From NCBI GenBank assembly GCA_040757205.1, contig JBFLXL010000003.1, positions 62,001 to 126,000 on the forward strand: 64,000 nucleotides of DNA, given 5' to 3'. Origin of the DNA: Bacillota bacterium. GTDB lineage: Bacteria; Bacillota; Desulfotomaculia; Desulfotomaculales; Desulforudaceae. The translations under genes were made by a program, and so were the position numbers. A model generated the notes under the pieces. That model was given only the letters and a program-made list of their open reading frames with translations. It was not told the DNA's origin and ran no database searches. Each line of letters begins with the position of its first letter. The first letter of the stretch is position 1. This document shows positions 1-8,208 of this stretch, piece by piece.

Positions 1-86
1 ACCCGCGCCTCGATCTGACTGGCGCCCACGGTGCGGGTGGTGGGGTTGATCACGATCTTTTGCCCTTTTTCCGCGTCTGCCGCCAA
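1..86 (-). CDS. [NiFe] hydrogenase large subunit, N-terminal fragment
   Basis: Partial gene running off the left edge. A TTG codon at 86-84 is preceded by an AAGGGG ribosome site lying just after the small-subunit stop, and opens a frame reading MAADAEKGQKIVINPTTRTV and onward. A lysine/arginine-I-V-hydrophobic-D/N-P-x-T-R pattern is how [NiFe] hydrogenase large subunits begin (usually RIxxDPxTRxEGH). Position directly downstream of the small subunit (12 nt gap) fits the usual small-large operon order. The T-V-G-A segment in place of the common E-G-H differs from classical group 1 enzymes and matches the unusual small subunit. Only about 28 codons are visible, so the call rests mostly on context. 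Confidence 0.6.
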   Translation of the reverse strand, partial: MAADAEKGQKIVINPTTRTVGASQIEAR

Positions 87-98
87 TGGACACGCCCC

Positions 99-1175
99 TT
101 ACTTCCGCTTCAGGCGAAAGGTTTTCCCCGCTTTTCCAAGGCTTTTCCCCCACTCTTTCTGCAGCCGGCCGGTGAGCAGTTTGCCGGCCAGGTGCAGGCC
201 GATCCCCAGGGCGGCGGCCAGCCCGGCCCCCACCCCGATCCGGTCGGCCCCCACCCGCACCCCCGGCAGCCGCACATCCGGCAGGTGCTCAAAGAAAGGC
301 GCGGTCCGTTCCAGGAACTCCGGGCTGGTGCAGCCGATGCAGGGCGTGTTGGCGCCCACCGGCCAGTTCAGGTGCTCGCCGCACCACTGGCGGCTGGGGC
401 AGTCGGCGTAGGTCACCGGCCCCTTGCAGCCGATCTTGTACAGGCACCAGGGCTCCCCCACCTCTTCGGCGAAGATGCCGCTCTCGAAGTAGTGCCGCCG
501 CTGGCACAGGTTGTGGATCGTCTCGCCGTAGAACACCACCGGCCGGTTCAGGGCGTCAAGCTCGGGCACCCCGTACCAGACCAGGTGGGCCAGCGTGCCC
601 AGGATCCAATCGGGATGCGCCGGGCAGCCGGGGACGTTGATCACCGGCCGGTCCACGACGGCCGAGACGGGTTTACTGCCGGTCGGGTTGGGGTGCGCCC
701 CGAAGGGCAGCCCCCAGGCGGCGCAGGAGCCGACGGCAACCACGTGCCTGGCGGCGGCGGCCAGTTCCACCACCGCGTCCCACGCCGTCCAGGGCTCTCC
801 ATTCCCGCGCAGACCGACATAGGCGTACCGGCCTCCGGCCGCGGTCGGCACCGTGCCCTCCACCACCAGGATGTACTCGCCCGCTCGCTCGACCACGACC
901 TTTTCCAGGACGGCGACGGCCTGGTGCCCCTTGGCCCCCATCAGGGTGTTGGTCCAGTAAATATCCAGCAGTTCCCGCAAAACCGCCCCGAAATCCGGAT
1001 GCCGGCCGTTCAGCGCGGACAGGATGTCCCCGTGGCAAGTGTTAGTCTCCAGCCAGACCAGGGGGTGTTTTCCCGGGCGCTCGGAAGCGGCGGCCGAAGG
1101 CTCGGGCGCACGGATGTCCCCGGCCCGCAGCCCGCCCAGGGCCTCGCCGGTCCCCGGAACACCAGTGTCCCGCAT
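99..1175 (-). CDS. [NiFe] hydrogenase small subunit with CxxD proximal-cluster motif
   Basis: Electron-transfer subunit of an uptake-type [NiFe] hydrogenase, about 358 aa. Visible family motifs: VVEGTVP, VAVGSCAAWG, NVPGCPAHPDW (proximal cluster region), FYGETIHNLC and CLYKIGCKGP (distal [4Fe-4S], His plus three Cys), and CPSRQWC...PCIGC (medial cluster). The N-terminal motif that is normally CTGC reads CHGD, so the second proximal cysteine is aspartate. No twin-arginine signal is present, and the C-terminus carries a Gly/Ala-rich hydrophobic stretch then a basic tail. From known families, three-Cys-plus-Asp proximal clusters occur in actinobacterial-type (group 1h) enzymes; assignment to that group is inference. 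An ATG at 1175 is preceded by AAAGGAAG; TTG codons at 1181 and 1178 are alternatives. Confidence 0.9.
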   Translation of the reverse strand: MRDTGVPGTGEALGGLRAGDIRAPEPSAAASERPGKHPLVWLETNTCHGDILSALNGRHPDFGAVLRELLDIYWTNTLMGAKGHQAVAVLEKVVVERAGEYILVVEGTVPTAAGGRYAYVGLRGNGEPWTAWDAVVELAAAARHVVAVGSCAAWGLPFGAHPNPTGSKPVSAVVDRPVINVPGCPAHPDWILGTLAHLVWYGVPELDALNRPVVFYGETIHNLCQRRHYFESGIFAEEVGEPWCLYKIGCKGPVTYADCPSRQWCGEHLNWPVGANTPCIGCTSPEFLERTAPFFEHLPDVRLPGVRVGADRIGVGAGLAAALGIGLHLAGKLLTGRLQKEWGKSLGKAGKTFRLKRK

Positions 1176-1439
1176 CAACAATCTTCCTTTCGGGGAAGAA
1201 CATTTACCGAATCTAGTATTGTCTGAATCTCCCGGGCTATGCGAACCAGCTGGTTTGGGTGGTGGATTGCCGCGTTCGGATCTCTAATATTCCCCGGGTT
1301 CCCGGTGTTATGCACCCCCGGGCGGTTGGGGTTGGGCGGTGCATTGCCGCCGCAGGCCCGGGGAATGTTAACCGTATCCAGGATGGGGGGTTTGAAGGGG
1401 AAATGTGGTTCGGCAACCGTTTTCGGGGCGGGGTTTTTT

Positions 1440-2534
1440 ATGTCTAGCGGGTCGCCGCGGGTGGGCTTCGGCGAGGCCGTGGCGCTCCTCGTTGTTTTCC
1501 TCAGCATGAAGGTCTTGATCTCGCACCTGGCCCTGATCTTTCCGCTCGGGCTTTCGGCCTCCTGGATGATTCCGCTCATGCACCTGCCGGTGGGCCTGGT
1601 GGGTGTCGCGGTTATCGTGTGGCTTTTAAACCGGTTTCCCGGCCGGACCATCGTCGAGATCGGCGAGGAACTGGTCGGCCCGGTGGTGAACGGCTTCTTC
1701 GTCCTGCTCTACTACGCTTTCTTCGTCGTCTTTACCGCCCTGGTCCTGCGCCAGTTCGCCGAATTCGTGCTGATTGGTTTCTTCCCCGAGACGCCGCTCA
1801 GCATCGTGGTGCTGGCCTTTGCGGCCAGCGCGACCGTGATCGTTTTTCTGGGGCTGGAAACCCTGGCCCGGACCGCCCGGGTGCTGTTCTACCTCTTGGG
1901 GTTTAGTTTCGTGCTCCTGCTCCTGCTGACCTCGAACGTGTGGAGCCAGCACGGGATCTTCCCGCTCTGGGGTCCAGGGGCGCCGGAATTATTCTGGGCC
2001 GCTTTTTCCACCCTGGGGGTGGGGGTGGAGATCTTCCTGTTGACTATGCTGGCGCCGTACCTGCCCCGGGGCCGGATGCTCGCGGTCGGCCTGGTTTCGG
2101 TCCTGGCGGCGGGCGCGGCCGTGGCGCTGGCGATATTGGTGTCCCTGCTGGTGTTCACCTACCCTGCGGTCCGTGAACCGGTGCTGCCGATGTTCGAGTT
2201 GGCGCGCATCGTGATGTGGGGACGGTTCTTCGTGCGGATGGAGACCCTGTTCTTACCGCTCTGGATCTTCTCAGCCCTGATCGGGCTCGCGGCGGCCCTG
2301 TACATTTGCACCGCCGTCGCCGCCCGGGCCCTGAAGCTACCCTACCACCGGCCGCTCATCCTGCCTACCATGGTGCTGATCCTAGCCGGGGCCTTCGCTC
2401 CGCCGAACTACTCCACCGCGGTGGAACTGGGCTTTGCCGTCACCGCCCGCTGGTCGTTCATCCCCCTGGGAGCGATTGTCGGCGTCCTGGTGGCGGCGGC
2501 TTGGCTGCGCGGGCGGAGGAGGCAGCGAGAATAG
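1440..2534 (+). CDS. gerAB: GerAB-type spore germination permease subunit
   Basis: Integral membrane B subunit of a GerA-family germinant receptor (spore permease family, APC-like fold), about 364 aa with roughly ten hydrophobic segments. The opening residues MSSGSPRVGFGEAVALLVVF and the later sequence GRTIVEIGEELVGPVVNG are typical of GerAB/YndE proteins. The ATG at 1440 is chosen because the upstream in-frame sequence is Gly/Pro-rich and not family-like; no strong ribosome site is visible. It lies upstream of gerAA and gerAC on the same strand, so the order here is B-A-C rather than the usual A-B-C. In spores it sits in the inner membrane and is thought to bind germinant. Some drift at the start codon is possible. 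Confidence 0.85.
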   Translation: MSSGSPRVGFGEAVALLVVFLSMKVLISHLALIFPLGLSASWMIPLMHLPVGLVGVAVIVWLLNRFPGRTIVEIGEELVGPVVNGFFVLLYYAFFVVFTALVLRQFAEFVLIGFFPETPLSIVVLAFAASATVIVFLGLETLARTARVLFYLLGFSFVLLLLLTSNVWSQHGIFPLWGPGAPELFWAAFSTLGVGVEIFLLTMLAPYLPRGRMLAVGLVSVLAAGAAVALAILVSLLVFTYPAVREPVLPMFELARIVMWGRFFVRMETLFLPLWIFSALIGLAAALYICTAVAARALKLPYHRPLILPTMVLILAGAFAPPNYSTAVELGFAVTARWSFIPLGAIVGVLVAAAWLRGRRRQRE

Positions 2535-2606
2535 GAGTCAGAATTCAGGAGTCAGAATTCAGGAGTCAGGAGTCAGAATTCAGAATCCAGAATTCAGGAG
2601 TCAGGT
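2535..2606 (+). repeat. Tandem degenerate GAATTC/CAGGAGTCAGAATT repeats
   Basis: Between gerAB and gerAA a run of about five imperfect units of the form (A)GGAGTCAGAATTC or CAGAATCCAGAATTC follows the stop codon. The same low-complexity motif recurs at 60260-60301 and 63603-63640. It is noncoding and looks like an expanded short direct repeat. Confidence 0.8.
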
Positions 2607-2756
2607 ACTGCCAAAGCCTTACCGGTGCCCTGTTTGCAGCAGCACGGACTGTCGGCCCCGGACCGTGAATTCCATTGGCGGCACATACTCGGCGCGGTGC
2701 GGGGAATGTTATCCTGAAAACCGCATGTAGCGCCGGCATCGGAGGGACCAACCGAC

Positions 2757-4547
2757 GTGTCTTTGTTGGAGACGTTGAACCGGCTGCTCGTTTTCCGCGA
2801 GCCCCAAGAACCCCGGTACGAGTTTGAGTCCGGTCGTGAGGACCGGCCTGCGGCGGAAAAACGCGCGCCGTCCGGGACGGGCCAACAGGCCGCCGGCACC
2901 CCCGGGGACGCCTCTGCTTTTGAAAGAAAACAGGCCCAAAGCCGGCGTTTGGAGGCCATCCTGAAGGAAAACCGGCCGCTTTGCACCAACTTGGATGAGA
3001 ACGAGCGCCTGCTCAAAGAGATTTTCCGTGAACCCGACAATAAGGACATCGTGTTCCGGCCCTTCTCCATCGGCACCGAGCGGCCCCGGCGGGCGCTTTT
3101 GGTCTTCTTCGACGGGTTGGTCGACACCAACCGGCAAAATCTGTCCATCCTGCAGCCCCTGATGCTCTTCGCCCGCCTGCGCCCGGACCGGGAACCGGCG
3201 CAGGAGAATGGACCCGGGACGGCCGGCATAGAGGCGCGGGAAGAGTTGGCCAAAAGAATCAGCGAAGCGCTCCTCCCCGGGAACGAGGTCAGTTCGGTGG
3301 GCACCGTCCGGGAGGTGGTGGAGGACGTGTTGAACGCCAACACCGCCCTCCTGGTCGACGGCCTGGACACCGCCCTCCTGATCGAGACCAAGGCCTGGGC
3401 CACCCGGGGGGTGGGCACGCCGCAGGTGGAGGCGGTGATCCGGGGACCCCAGGAGGCATTCACCGAGCAAGTCCGGATCAACGTCACCCTGGTGCGCAAG
3501 ACCCTGCGCCGCTCGAGCCTGGTAACCGAGTTCCTCCCCGTGGGCCGGATGAGCCCGCTGCAGTGCGCCGTGATGTACCTGGACGACACCGCCAACCCCG
3601 CCCTGGTGGCCGAGGTGAAACGCCGCCTCAAATCGATCAAAGCAGACTACGTGAACGAGAGCGGGATCCTGGAGCAATTCATCGAGGACACGCCCGGCGC
3701 CCCGGCGCCGCAGACTCTGGCCACCGAACGTCCCGACCGGGTGGTCGCCGGCCTGGTGGAGGGCCGGGTGGCCGTCATGGTGGACGGCAACCCCTGGGCG
3801 CTGATCGTTCCCACTACCTTCTTCTCCCTGATGCAGGCGGCCGAGGACGCCTACGACCGGTGGCCGTTCGGAACTTACACGCGTTTCGTTCGCTACCTCG
3901 GCGCGGGGCTGGCCCTCCTGCTGCCGGGGAGCTACGTGGCGCTGGTTACCTATCACACCGAGTTTCTTCCCACCGAGCTGCTGCTGGCCTTCACCGGCGC
4001 GCGGGAGCCGGTGCCTTTCCCGACGGTGGTGGAGGTATTGTTGATGGAAACGGCGTTCGAACTGATCCGGGAGGCCGGGGTGCGCATCCCGGGCGCGGTG
4101 GGCACGACCCTGGGGATCGTGGGCGCCCTGATTCTGGGCCAAGCGGCGGTGGCCGCCAATATCGTCAGCCCCATCCTGATCATCATCGTCGCCCTTACCG
4201 CACTCGGATCGTTCACCATCCCGAACTATCCGTTCTCCAACACGGTCCGGATGTATCGTTTTTTCTACATTGCCCTGGGTGGGGTGCTCGGCCTGTTCGG
4301 GATCCTGATCGGGCTCTTCGTGCACCTGGCGCTGGTGGCGCGCATGACCTCCTTCGGGGTGCCCTTCCTGGCCCCGTTGGCCCCCGTGACCCGCGGCGCG
4401 CCCGACTACCTCCAGCGGGGGCCGGCCTGGGAACAGGAACAGCGCCCGGATTATCTCGACCCGCTACGCCGGCGCCGGCAACCGCGCATCAGCCGGGGCT
4501 GGACGCGGCGCCGGCGGAAGGATGACGACCGGCCCGGCGGCCGGTGA
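2757..4547 (+). CDS. gerAA: GerAA-type spore germination protein
   Basis: A subunit of the GerA germinant receptor, 596 aa. A hydrophilic N-terminal half contains the family pattern in which NKDIVFRPF and the aspartate/asparagine-rich FDGLVDTNRQNLSILQPLM are seen; a C-terminal membrane half has several helices (about residues 355-530). The GTG start at 2757 has a GGAGGGA ribosome site nine bases upstream. The C-terminus is rich in arginine and aspartate. It lies 222 nt after gerAB (a gap filled by repeats) and just before gerAC. Known role: inner-membrane subunit of the germinant-sensing complex; the ligand cannot be predicted from sequence. Confidence 0.92.
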   Translation: MSLLETLNRLLVFREPQEPRYEFESGREDRPAAEKRAPSGTGQQAAGTPGDASAFERKQAQSRRLEAILKENRPLCTNLDENERLLKEIFREPDNKDIVFRPFSIGTERPRRALLVFFDGLVDTNRQNLSILQPLMLFARLRPDREPAQENGPGTAGIEAREELAKRISEALLPGNEVSSVGTVREVVEDVLNANTALLVDGLDTALLIETKAWATRGVGTPQVEAVIRGPQEAFTEQVRINVTLVRKTLRRSSLVTEFLPVGRMSPLQCAVMYLDDTANPALVAEVKRRLKSIKADYVNESGILEQFIEDTPGAPAPQTLATERPDRVVAGLVEGRVAVMVDGNPWALIVPTTFFSLMQAAEDAYDRWPFGTYTRFVRYLGAGLALLLPGSYVALVTYHTEFLPTELLLAFTGAREPVPFPTVVEVLLMETAFELIREAGVRIPGAVGTTLGIVGALILGQAAVAANIVSPILIIIVALTALGSFTIPNYPFSNTVRMYRFFYIALGGVLGLFGILIGLFVHLALVARMTSFGVPFLAPLAPVTRGAPDYLQRGPAWEQEQRPDYLDPLRRRRQPRISRGWTRRRRKDDDRPGGR

Positions 4548-4584
4548 TTTCCGGCCGCCGGGCAGCCGCGGAGGGAGTGTAAAC

Positions 4585-5820
4585 GTGCGCTCGGTACTGA
4601 CAATCACGTTCCTGATCCTGGCGGTCCTGTGCCTGCCGGGCTGCTGGGACTACCGCGAGCTGGACGAGACGGCCTGGGTGACGGCCGTCGGCGTGGACCG
4701 GGGCCGGGAAAACCTCCTCACGGTCACCCTGCAGATCGCCGTGGCGAGGAACATCGCCGGGGTGGGAGACGGAGCCAGCGGCGGCGCGAAGCAGACGATG
4801 CTGGTGACCTCCATGGAAGCGCCGAGCCTCATCAGCGCGCTGGAGTTCGCCCACGCCTGGATCGACCGCCGGGTGGACCTGTCGCACACCAAGGTGATCG
4901 TTATCGGCCGCGAACTGGCCGAGACCGATTTCGTCACCAATGTGAGGCCGTTAGTCCGGTTTAGCCAGTTCCGCCCGACCATTCGGGTGTTGGTGGCCAA
5001 CGGCCGCGCCGAGGCTGTGCTGCGGGAGGCCGCCCCGGTTCTGGAGGCCAGCCCGGGCAAGTTCTGGGAGCTCCAAACCGGCGGCTGGGATGTCACCGAA
5101 TTCATTCCCCGGGTCGACTTCCACGTGGTCCACCGCGACATCATTTCGCCAGGGTCGGCGGGCGTGGTCGGCCTGGTCGCCGTGCAACGGCGGGAGGAAG
5201 GGCCGCCTGACCCGTCAAAAAAGGCCAAGGGGGTCCATATGGCCGGGACCATCCCCCGGCGCGGCGGGCCGGGGATCGAGATGATGGGCGCGGCCGTGAT
5301 CCGGGGTGGGCGGATGGTGGGAGTGCTGAACGGGGACGAGACCGGGATCAAGAAAATGGTGCGGGGGACCTTCCGGGAAATGATCAAGACGATCCGCGAT
5401 CCCCAGCACCCCGGCCGGTTCTTCGTGGTCCGGGTTTTTCCGCAGGAGCCGCCGGCGGTGAACGTTCGGATCGGAGCGGACGGGATGCCCCGGGTGGCGG
5501 TGCTGATCCCGCTGGAGGGGGACGTCCTGGCCATCCAGAGCGGGGAGCGCTACGAGCGGCCGGAAAGGGTGCGCCAGGTGGAGCGGGCGGTGGAGGAAAG
5601 CTGCATGACCGACGCCCGCGCCGCCCTGGACAAGGCCCAGAACGAGTTCGGCGTCGACTTTTTTGCCCTGGGCTACCATGCCAAGCAGCACTTCCCCACC
5701 TGGCAGGCCTGGGAGGCTTACGCCTGGGACGAAAAATTCCCGGACGCCGAGGTCAGCATCGACTTCGACTTTCGGGTGCGCCGCTTCGGCATCACACGCG
5801 AGACGCCCCCCCAGCGCTAG
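4585..5820 (+). CDS. gerAC: GerAC-type germination lipoprotein
   Basis: C subunit of the GerA receptor, about 411 aa. It starts with a lipoprotein signal peptide: basic MRSV-like start, hydrophobic core, then the lipobox LPGC followed by WDYRELD, which is the hallmark opening of Ger(x)C proteins (C-W-D-x-x-E). GTG at 4585 is chosen because GAGGGAG lies eight bases upstream and the signal peptide then begins correctly. The C-terminal third carries the family pattern around EFGVDFFALGYHAKQHFP. It follows gerAA by 37 nt and probably belongs to the same forespore-expressed transcript. Lipidation would be by Lgt, encoded at 43055. Confidence 0.93.
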   Translation: MRSVLTITFLILAVLCLPGCWDYRELDETAWVTAVGVDRGRENLLTVTLQIAVARNIAGVGDGASGGAKQTMLVTSMEAPSLISALEFAHAWIDRRVDLSHTKVIVIGRELAETDFVTNVRPLVRFSQFRPTIRVLVANGRAEAVLREAAPVLEASPGKFWELQTGGWDVTEFIPRVDFHVVHRDIISPGSAGVVGLVAVQRREEGPPDPSKKAKGVHMAGTIPRRGGPGIEMMGAAVIRGGRMVGVLNGDETGIKKMVRGTFREMIKTIRDPQHPGRFFVVRVFPQEPPAVNVRIGADGMPRVAVLIPLEGDVLAIQSGERYERPERVRQVERAVEESCMTDARAALDKAQNEFGVDFFALGYHAKQHFPTWQAWEAYAWDEKFPDAEVSIDFDFRVRRFGITRETPPQR

Positions 5821-5881
5821 CGAGATCAGAACCGGGGGGAATCCGGAACCGAGTGGCGATCGAAACGAAGGAGTGAACGTC

Positions 5882-6052
5882 TTGTTGATCAAGGTGATGA
5901 TTATGCTGGTGGTACTTGGGATCGCCATGCACACGGCGAGCTACGGCCTGTGGGCCTGGCGCCGGGGAAACCGGCGGGGCGCTTTCGGGGCCTTCACCCT
6001 GGCGGCTGCGGCGGTGTCGGCGCCGCCCCTGGTCTGGCTCACCGCCGCGTAG
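5882..6052 (+). CDS. Small two-segment membrane protein at end of gerA operon
   Basis: A 56-aa hydrophobic protein with a first membrane helix (LIKVMIMLVVLGIAMHTAS), a basic RRGNRRG turn and a second helix ending in VWLTAA. The TTG start at 5882 has AAGGAG nine bases upstream. It lies 61 nt after gerAC and immediately before a terminator, so it is probably the last gene of the operon. Small two-helix proteins accompany some gerA operons and affect receptor activity; whether this one does is inference. I do not recognise a named family. Confidence 0.65.
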   Translation: MLIKVMIMLVVLGIAMHTASYGLWAWRRGNRRGAFGAFTLAAAAVSAPPLVWLTAA

Positions 6053-6066
6053 GGGTGCCGGGAAAA

Positions 6067-6093
6067 GATAAAACCCCTTTTCGGGGTCTTATC
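6067..6093 (+). terminator. Terminator after gerA operon
   Basis: Hairpin GATAAAACCCC / GGGGTCTTATC with a short T-rich loop (one mismatch), 14 nt after the small membrane protein and before the convergent gene at 6121. It is A/T-flanked in both directions and could serve both strands. Confidence 0.7.
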
Positions 6094-6120
6094 AAGCTCA
6101 AGCCCTAGTGTGTTCGGACG

Positions 6121-6375
6121 CTAGTCGTCCAGCGAGAACAACCAACGGACGATCATATTTCCGGCGGCGAGGATCAGGCAGGTAAAAATACCTACCAGCA
6201 GGGACACCATGAAAGGCGGCGCGGCAAAGTCCTCCAGTGAACTGAAGTAAAGGAACGAAAACATGACGGCGCCGGCCGCAGTAATCCCGAAGAGCATGAC
6301 GTAGGTCATTTCCCGGAAGCCGATGTCCGATTTCGCGAAGGGTTCCACCTTGGAGTCCTCGTGATGATGCGCCAA
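6121..6375 (-). CDS. Small two-helix membrane protein, unknown
   Basis: An 84-aa protein with a His- and acid-rich N-terminus (AHHHEDSKVEPF) and two hydrophobic helices (about residues 24-43 and 54-78). The TTG start is preceded by AGGGAGAGGTGA. No family recognised. It is convergent with the gerA operon and upstream of usp on the same strand, separated by about 200 nt with no obvious terminator. The His-rich head could bind metal, but no evidence supports a function. Confidence 0.7.
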   Translation of the reverse strand: MAHHHEDSKVEPFAKSDIGFREMTYVMLFGITAAGAVMFSFLYFSSLEDFAAPPFMVSLLVGIFTCLILAAGNMIVRWLFSLDD

Positions 6376-6543
6376 GTTTTCACCTCTCCCTGCCTTTTGC
6401 AGATTATTGTGGTTGGCTTTTCATATACCTTACCAAATAATCGACGGATAAGTCAACTCATCCCGGCAGACTTTTCTTCCAGAACCCGAGTTAACTTAAT
6501 TCGTACTGCATTCGTACTGCCGGGAAGGCAGGATAAGTTGGGA

Positions 6544-6569
6544 CGGCCCCGGGTTTTTCCCCGGGGCCG
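6544..6569 (-). terminator. Strong GC hairpin downstream of usp
   Basis: Perfect ten-base stem CGGCCCCGGG / CCCGGGGCCG with a T-rich loop, 10 nt after the usp stop. It lacks a clear T-tract on the minus strand, so it may be a processed 3' end rather than a classical intrinsic terminator. Confidence 0.5.
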
Positions 6570-6579
6570 AAATCCGCTG

Positions 6580-7005
6580 CTACTTCACCAGCAGCACGGG
6601 GCAGGAGGCGCGACTGACCACCTTTTGGGCGACGCTGCCCACCACCCAGGCGCTAAAGGCTCCCGCGCCCCGGGTACCCATAATGATCAGATCGAAACCT
6701 TCCTCTTCGGCGTACCTGGCGATCTCCGCCCCGGCGTCACCGCCCCGGTAGACCACCTGGGCTTTCAGGTCGGCGTTCTCAAAGAGGGCAAGCGTCGTTG
6801 CCGTGATCTTCTCGGCCTCCCTATCCAGCATCTCCTGATAAGACTCCGCGGAAAAAAAGCCTTCGGGATTCACAGTGATCACCGGGTAGACGTTAATGAT
6901 CTCCACTTCAACCGGCTGAACACCTCGGGCGAAGTCCACGGCCAGATTCGCGGCCTTCATAGCGTTGTCGGAACCGTCCGTCGGTACCAGGATCTTGTTG
7001 AACAC
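6580..7005 (-). CDS. UspA-family universal stress protein
   Basis: Single-domain universal stress protein, 141 aa. It starts MFNKILVPTDGSDNAMKA (the Asp of the nucleotide pocket) and ends with the ATP-binding signature G-T-R-G-A-G ... G-S-V-A-Q-K-V-V (about residues 109-130), followed by CPVLLVK. The G-x2-G-x9-GS/T pattern suggests an ATP-binding subclass. It is transcribed away from cdaA. Its role in stress or energy limitation is inferred from the family only. Confidence 0.93.
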   Translation of the reverse strand: MFNKILVPTDGSDNAMKAANLAVDFARGVQPVEVEIINVYPVITVNPEGFFSAESYQEMLDREAEKITATTLALFENADLKAQVVYRGGDAGAEIARYAEEEGFDLIIMGTRGAGAFSAWVVGSVAQKVVSRASCPVLLVK

Positions 7006-7329
7006 GGCTATCCCTCCCCAATTAATTGAATAACCTTACGTCCCGTGGAATTCCGCGAAGCGCGAACACACCGTTAGTGGTCCCACCGCCCTTCTGTGTT
7101 CGGCATGCGCCGATCGTTGCAGGCAATGTCACTTGTGCTTATGTTAGCAAGATCACACTGTGATGTCAATTGCTTCCCGGATACTCACGACCGGGAAATC
7201 AAGTTCAATCAAAGGGCATTTGCGACTGTCGATCTATGTTGCAGAGCCTATTCGCCGGAGGCGCGGACTTATTCGCCAAAGAGAGGAAACGGCCCTTTTC
7301 TTGTCGAATTCTCGAAATACGAAAACCGG
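7006..7329. other. Divergent intergenic region usp / cdaA
   Basis: About 320 nt between the divergent starts, with no convincing gene. The cdaA frame stays open through most of it, but that translation is not family-like. A weak sigma-A-like pair TTGCAG - 17 nt - TATGTT lies at about 7118-7146 on the plus strand. Nothing else stands out. Confidence 0.4.
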
Positions 7330-8163
7330 TTGGGGGGTGAGCGCATCGGGCCGATCGAACTGCCGCCGCCGGCGGCGTACGTGCTGGACGGGTTTTTAAT
7401 CCTGCTGATCGCCTATAAGATCTTCACCCTGGTCCGCGGCACCCAGGCCGTCAGAGTGATCAAGGGCCTGGTGGTCCTGGCGGCGCTGACCGCGGTCGCC
7501 CAACTGCTGAAGCTGCCGCTCTTGTCCTGGACGCTGGAGAAAATCTGGACGATGGCCTTCGTGGCCCTGCCGGTCATCTTCTGGCCGGAATTGCGGCTGC
7601 TCCTGGACAAGCTGGGCCGGGGCCGCCCCTTCGGCCGACTGGTGCCGGGCAACTCGCCGCTGAAGGCGCTGGTGGGCGAAATCGCGGCCGCCGTGGAGAC
7701 CATGTCGCGCGACCGCCTGGGCGCGCTGATCGTGATCGAGCGGGAAACGGGGCTGAAAGAGTACGTGCAGACGGGCACCTCCCTGGACGCCTTGGTCTCT
7801 CGGCTCCTCTTGCTCCAACTGTTCGCCAAGCATACTCCCCTGCACGACGGGGCGGTGATCATCAAGGGCAACCGGGTAGTGGCGGCCGGCTGTTACCTGC
7901 CGTTGAGCCTCGACGAAAGGTTGGCCCGGGAGCTGGGGACCCGCCACCGGGCCGGGATCGGCCTCAGCGAGCTGACCGACGCCCTGGTGGTAATCGTCTC
8001 CGAAGAGACCGGGACCATCTCCCTGGCCGAAAACGGCGCGCTGACCCGCTATCTGGATGCGGCGGCGCTGGCGGATTTGCTGGAAACACGCCTGGCGGTG
8101 GAACAGCGCTTCCCGTGGCGGGTTTGGGAATGGGAGACCCCAAAAATAAAGAAAGAAAAATGA
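7330..8163 (+). CDS. cdaA: Diadenylate cyclase CdaA (DacA)
   Basis: Membrane-anchored enzyme making cyclic di-AMP from two ATP. The N-terminal third has three hydrophobic helices (AAYVLDGFLILLIAYKIF, then two more), followed by the DAC domain with the catalytic signatures TPLHDGAVII (DGA) and GTRHRAGIG (RHR), and IVSEETG. Length from 7330 is 277 aa, matching Bacillus CdaA. The frame is open further upstream, but alignment to known CdaA starts near the TTG at 7330; the start is uncertain because no clear ribosome site precedes it. No cdaR or glmM follows; frdB lies convergent downstream. c-di-AMP normally controls potassium and osmolyte transport and wall homeostasis. Confidence 0.9.
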   Translation: MGGERIGPIELPPPAAYVLDGFLILLIAYKIFTLVRGTQAVRVIKGLVVLAALTAVAQLLKLPLLSWTLEKIWTMAFVALPVIFWPELRLLLDKLGRGRPFGRLVPGNSPLKALVGEIAAAVETMSRDRLGALIVIERETGLKEYVQTGTSLDALVSRLLLLQLFAKHTPLHDGAVIIKGNRVVAAGCYLPLSLDERLARELGTRHRAGIGLSELTDALVVIVSEETGTISLAENGALTRYLDAAALADLLETRLAVEQRFPWRVWEWETPKIKKEK

Positions 8164-8208
8164 AGAACCGACCTCGGTGTAGGCCGCCGGTCCATCTCCG
8201 TCTCTCCG

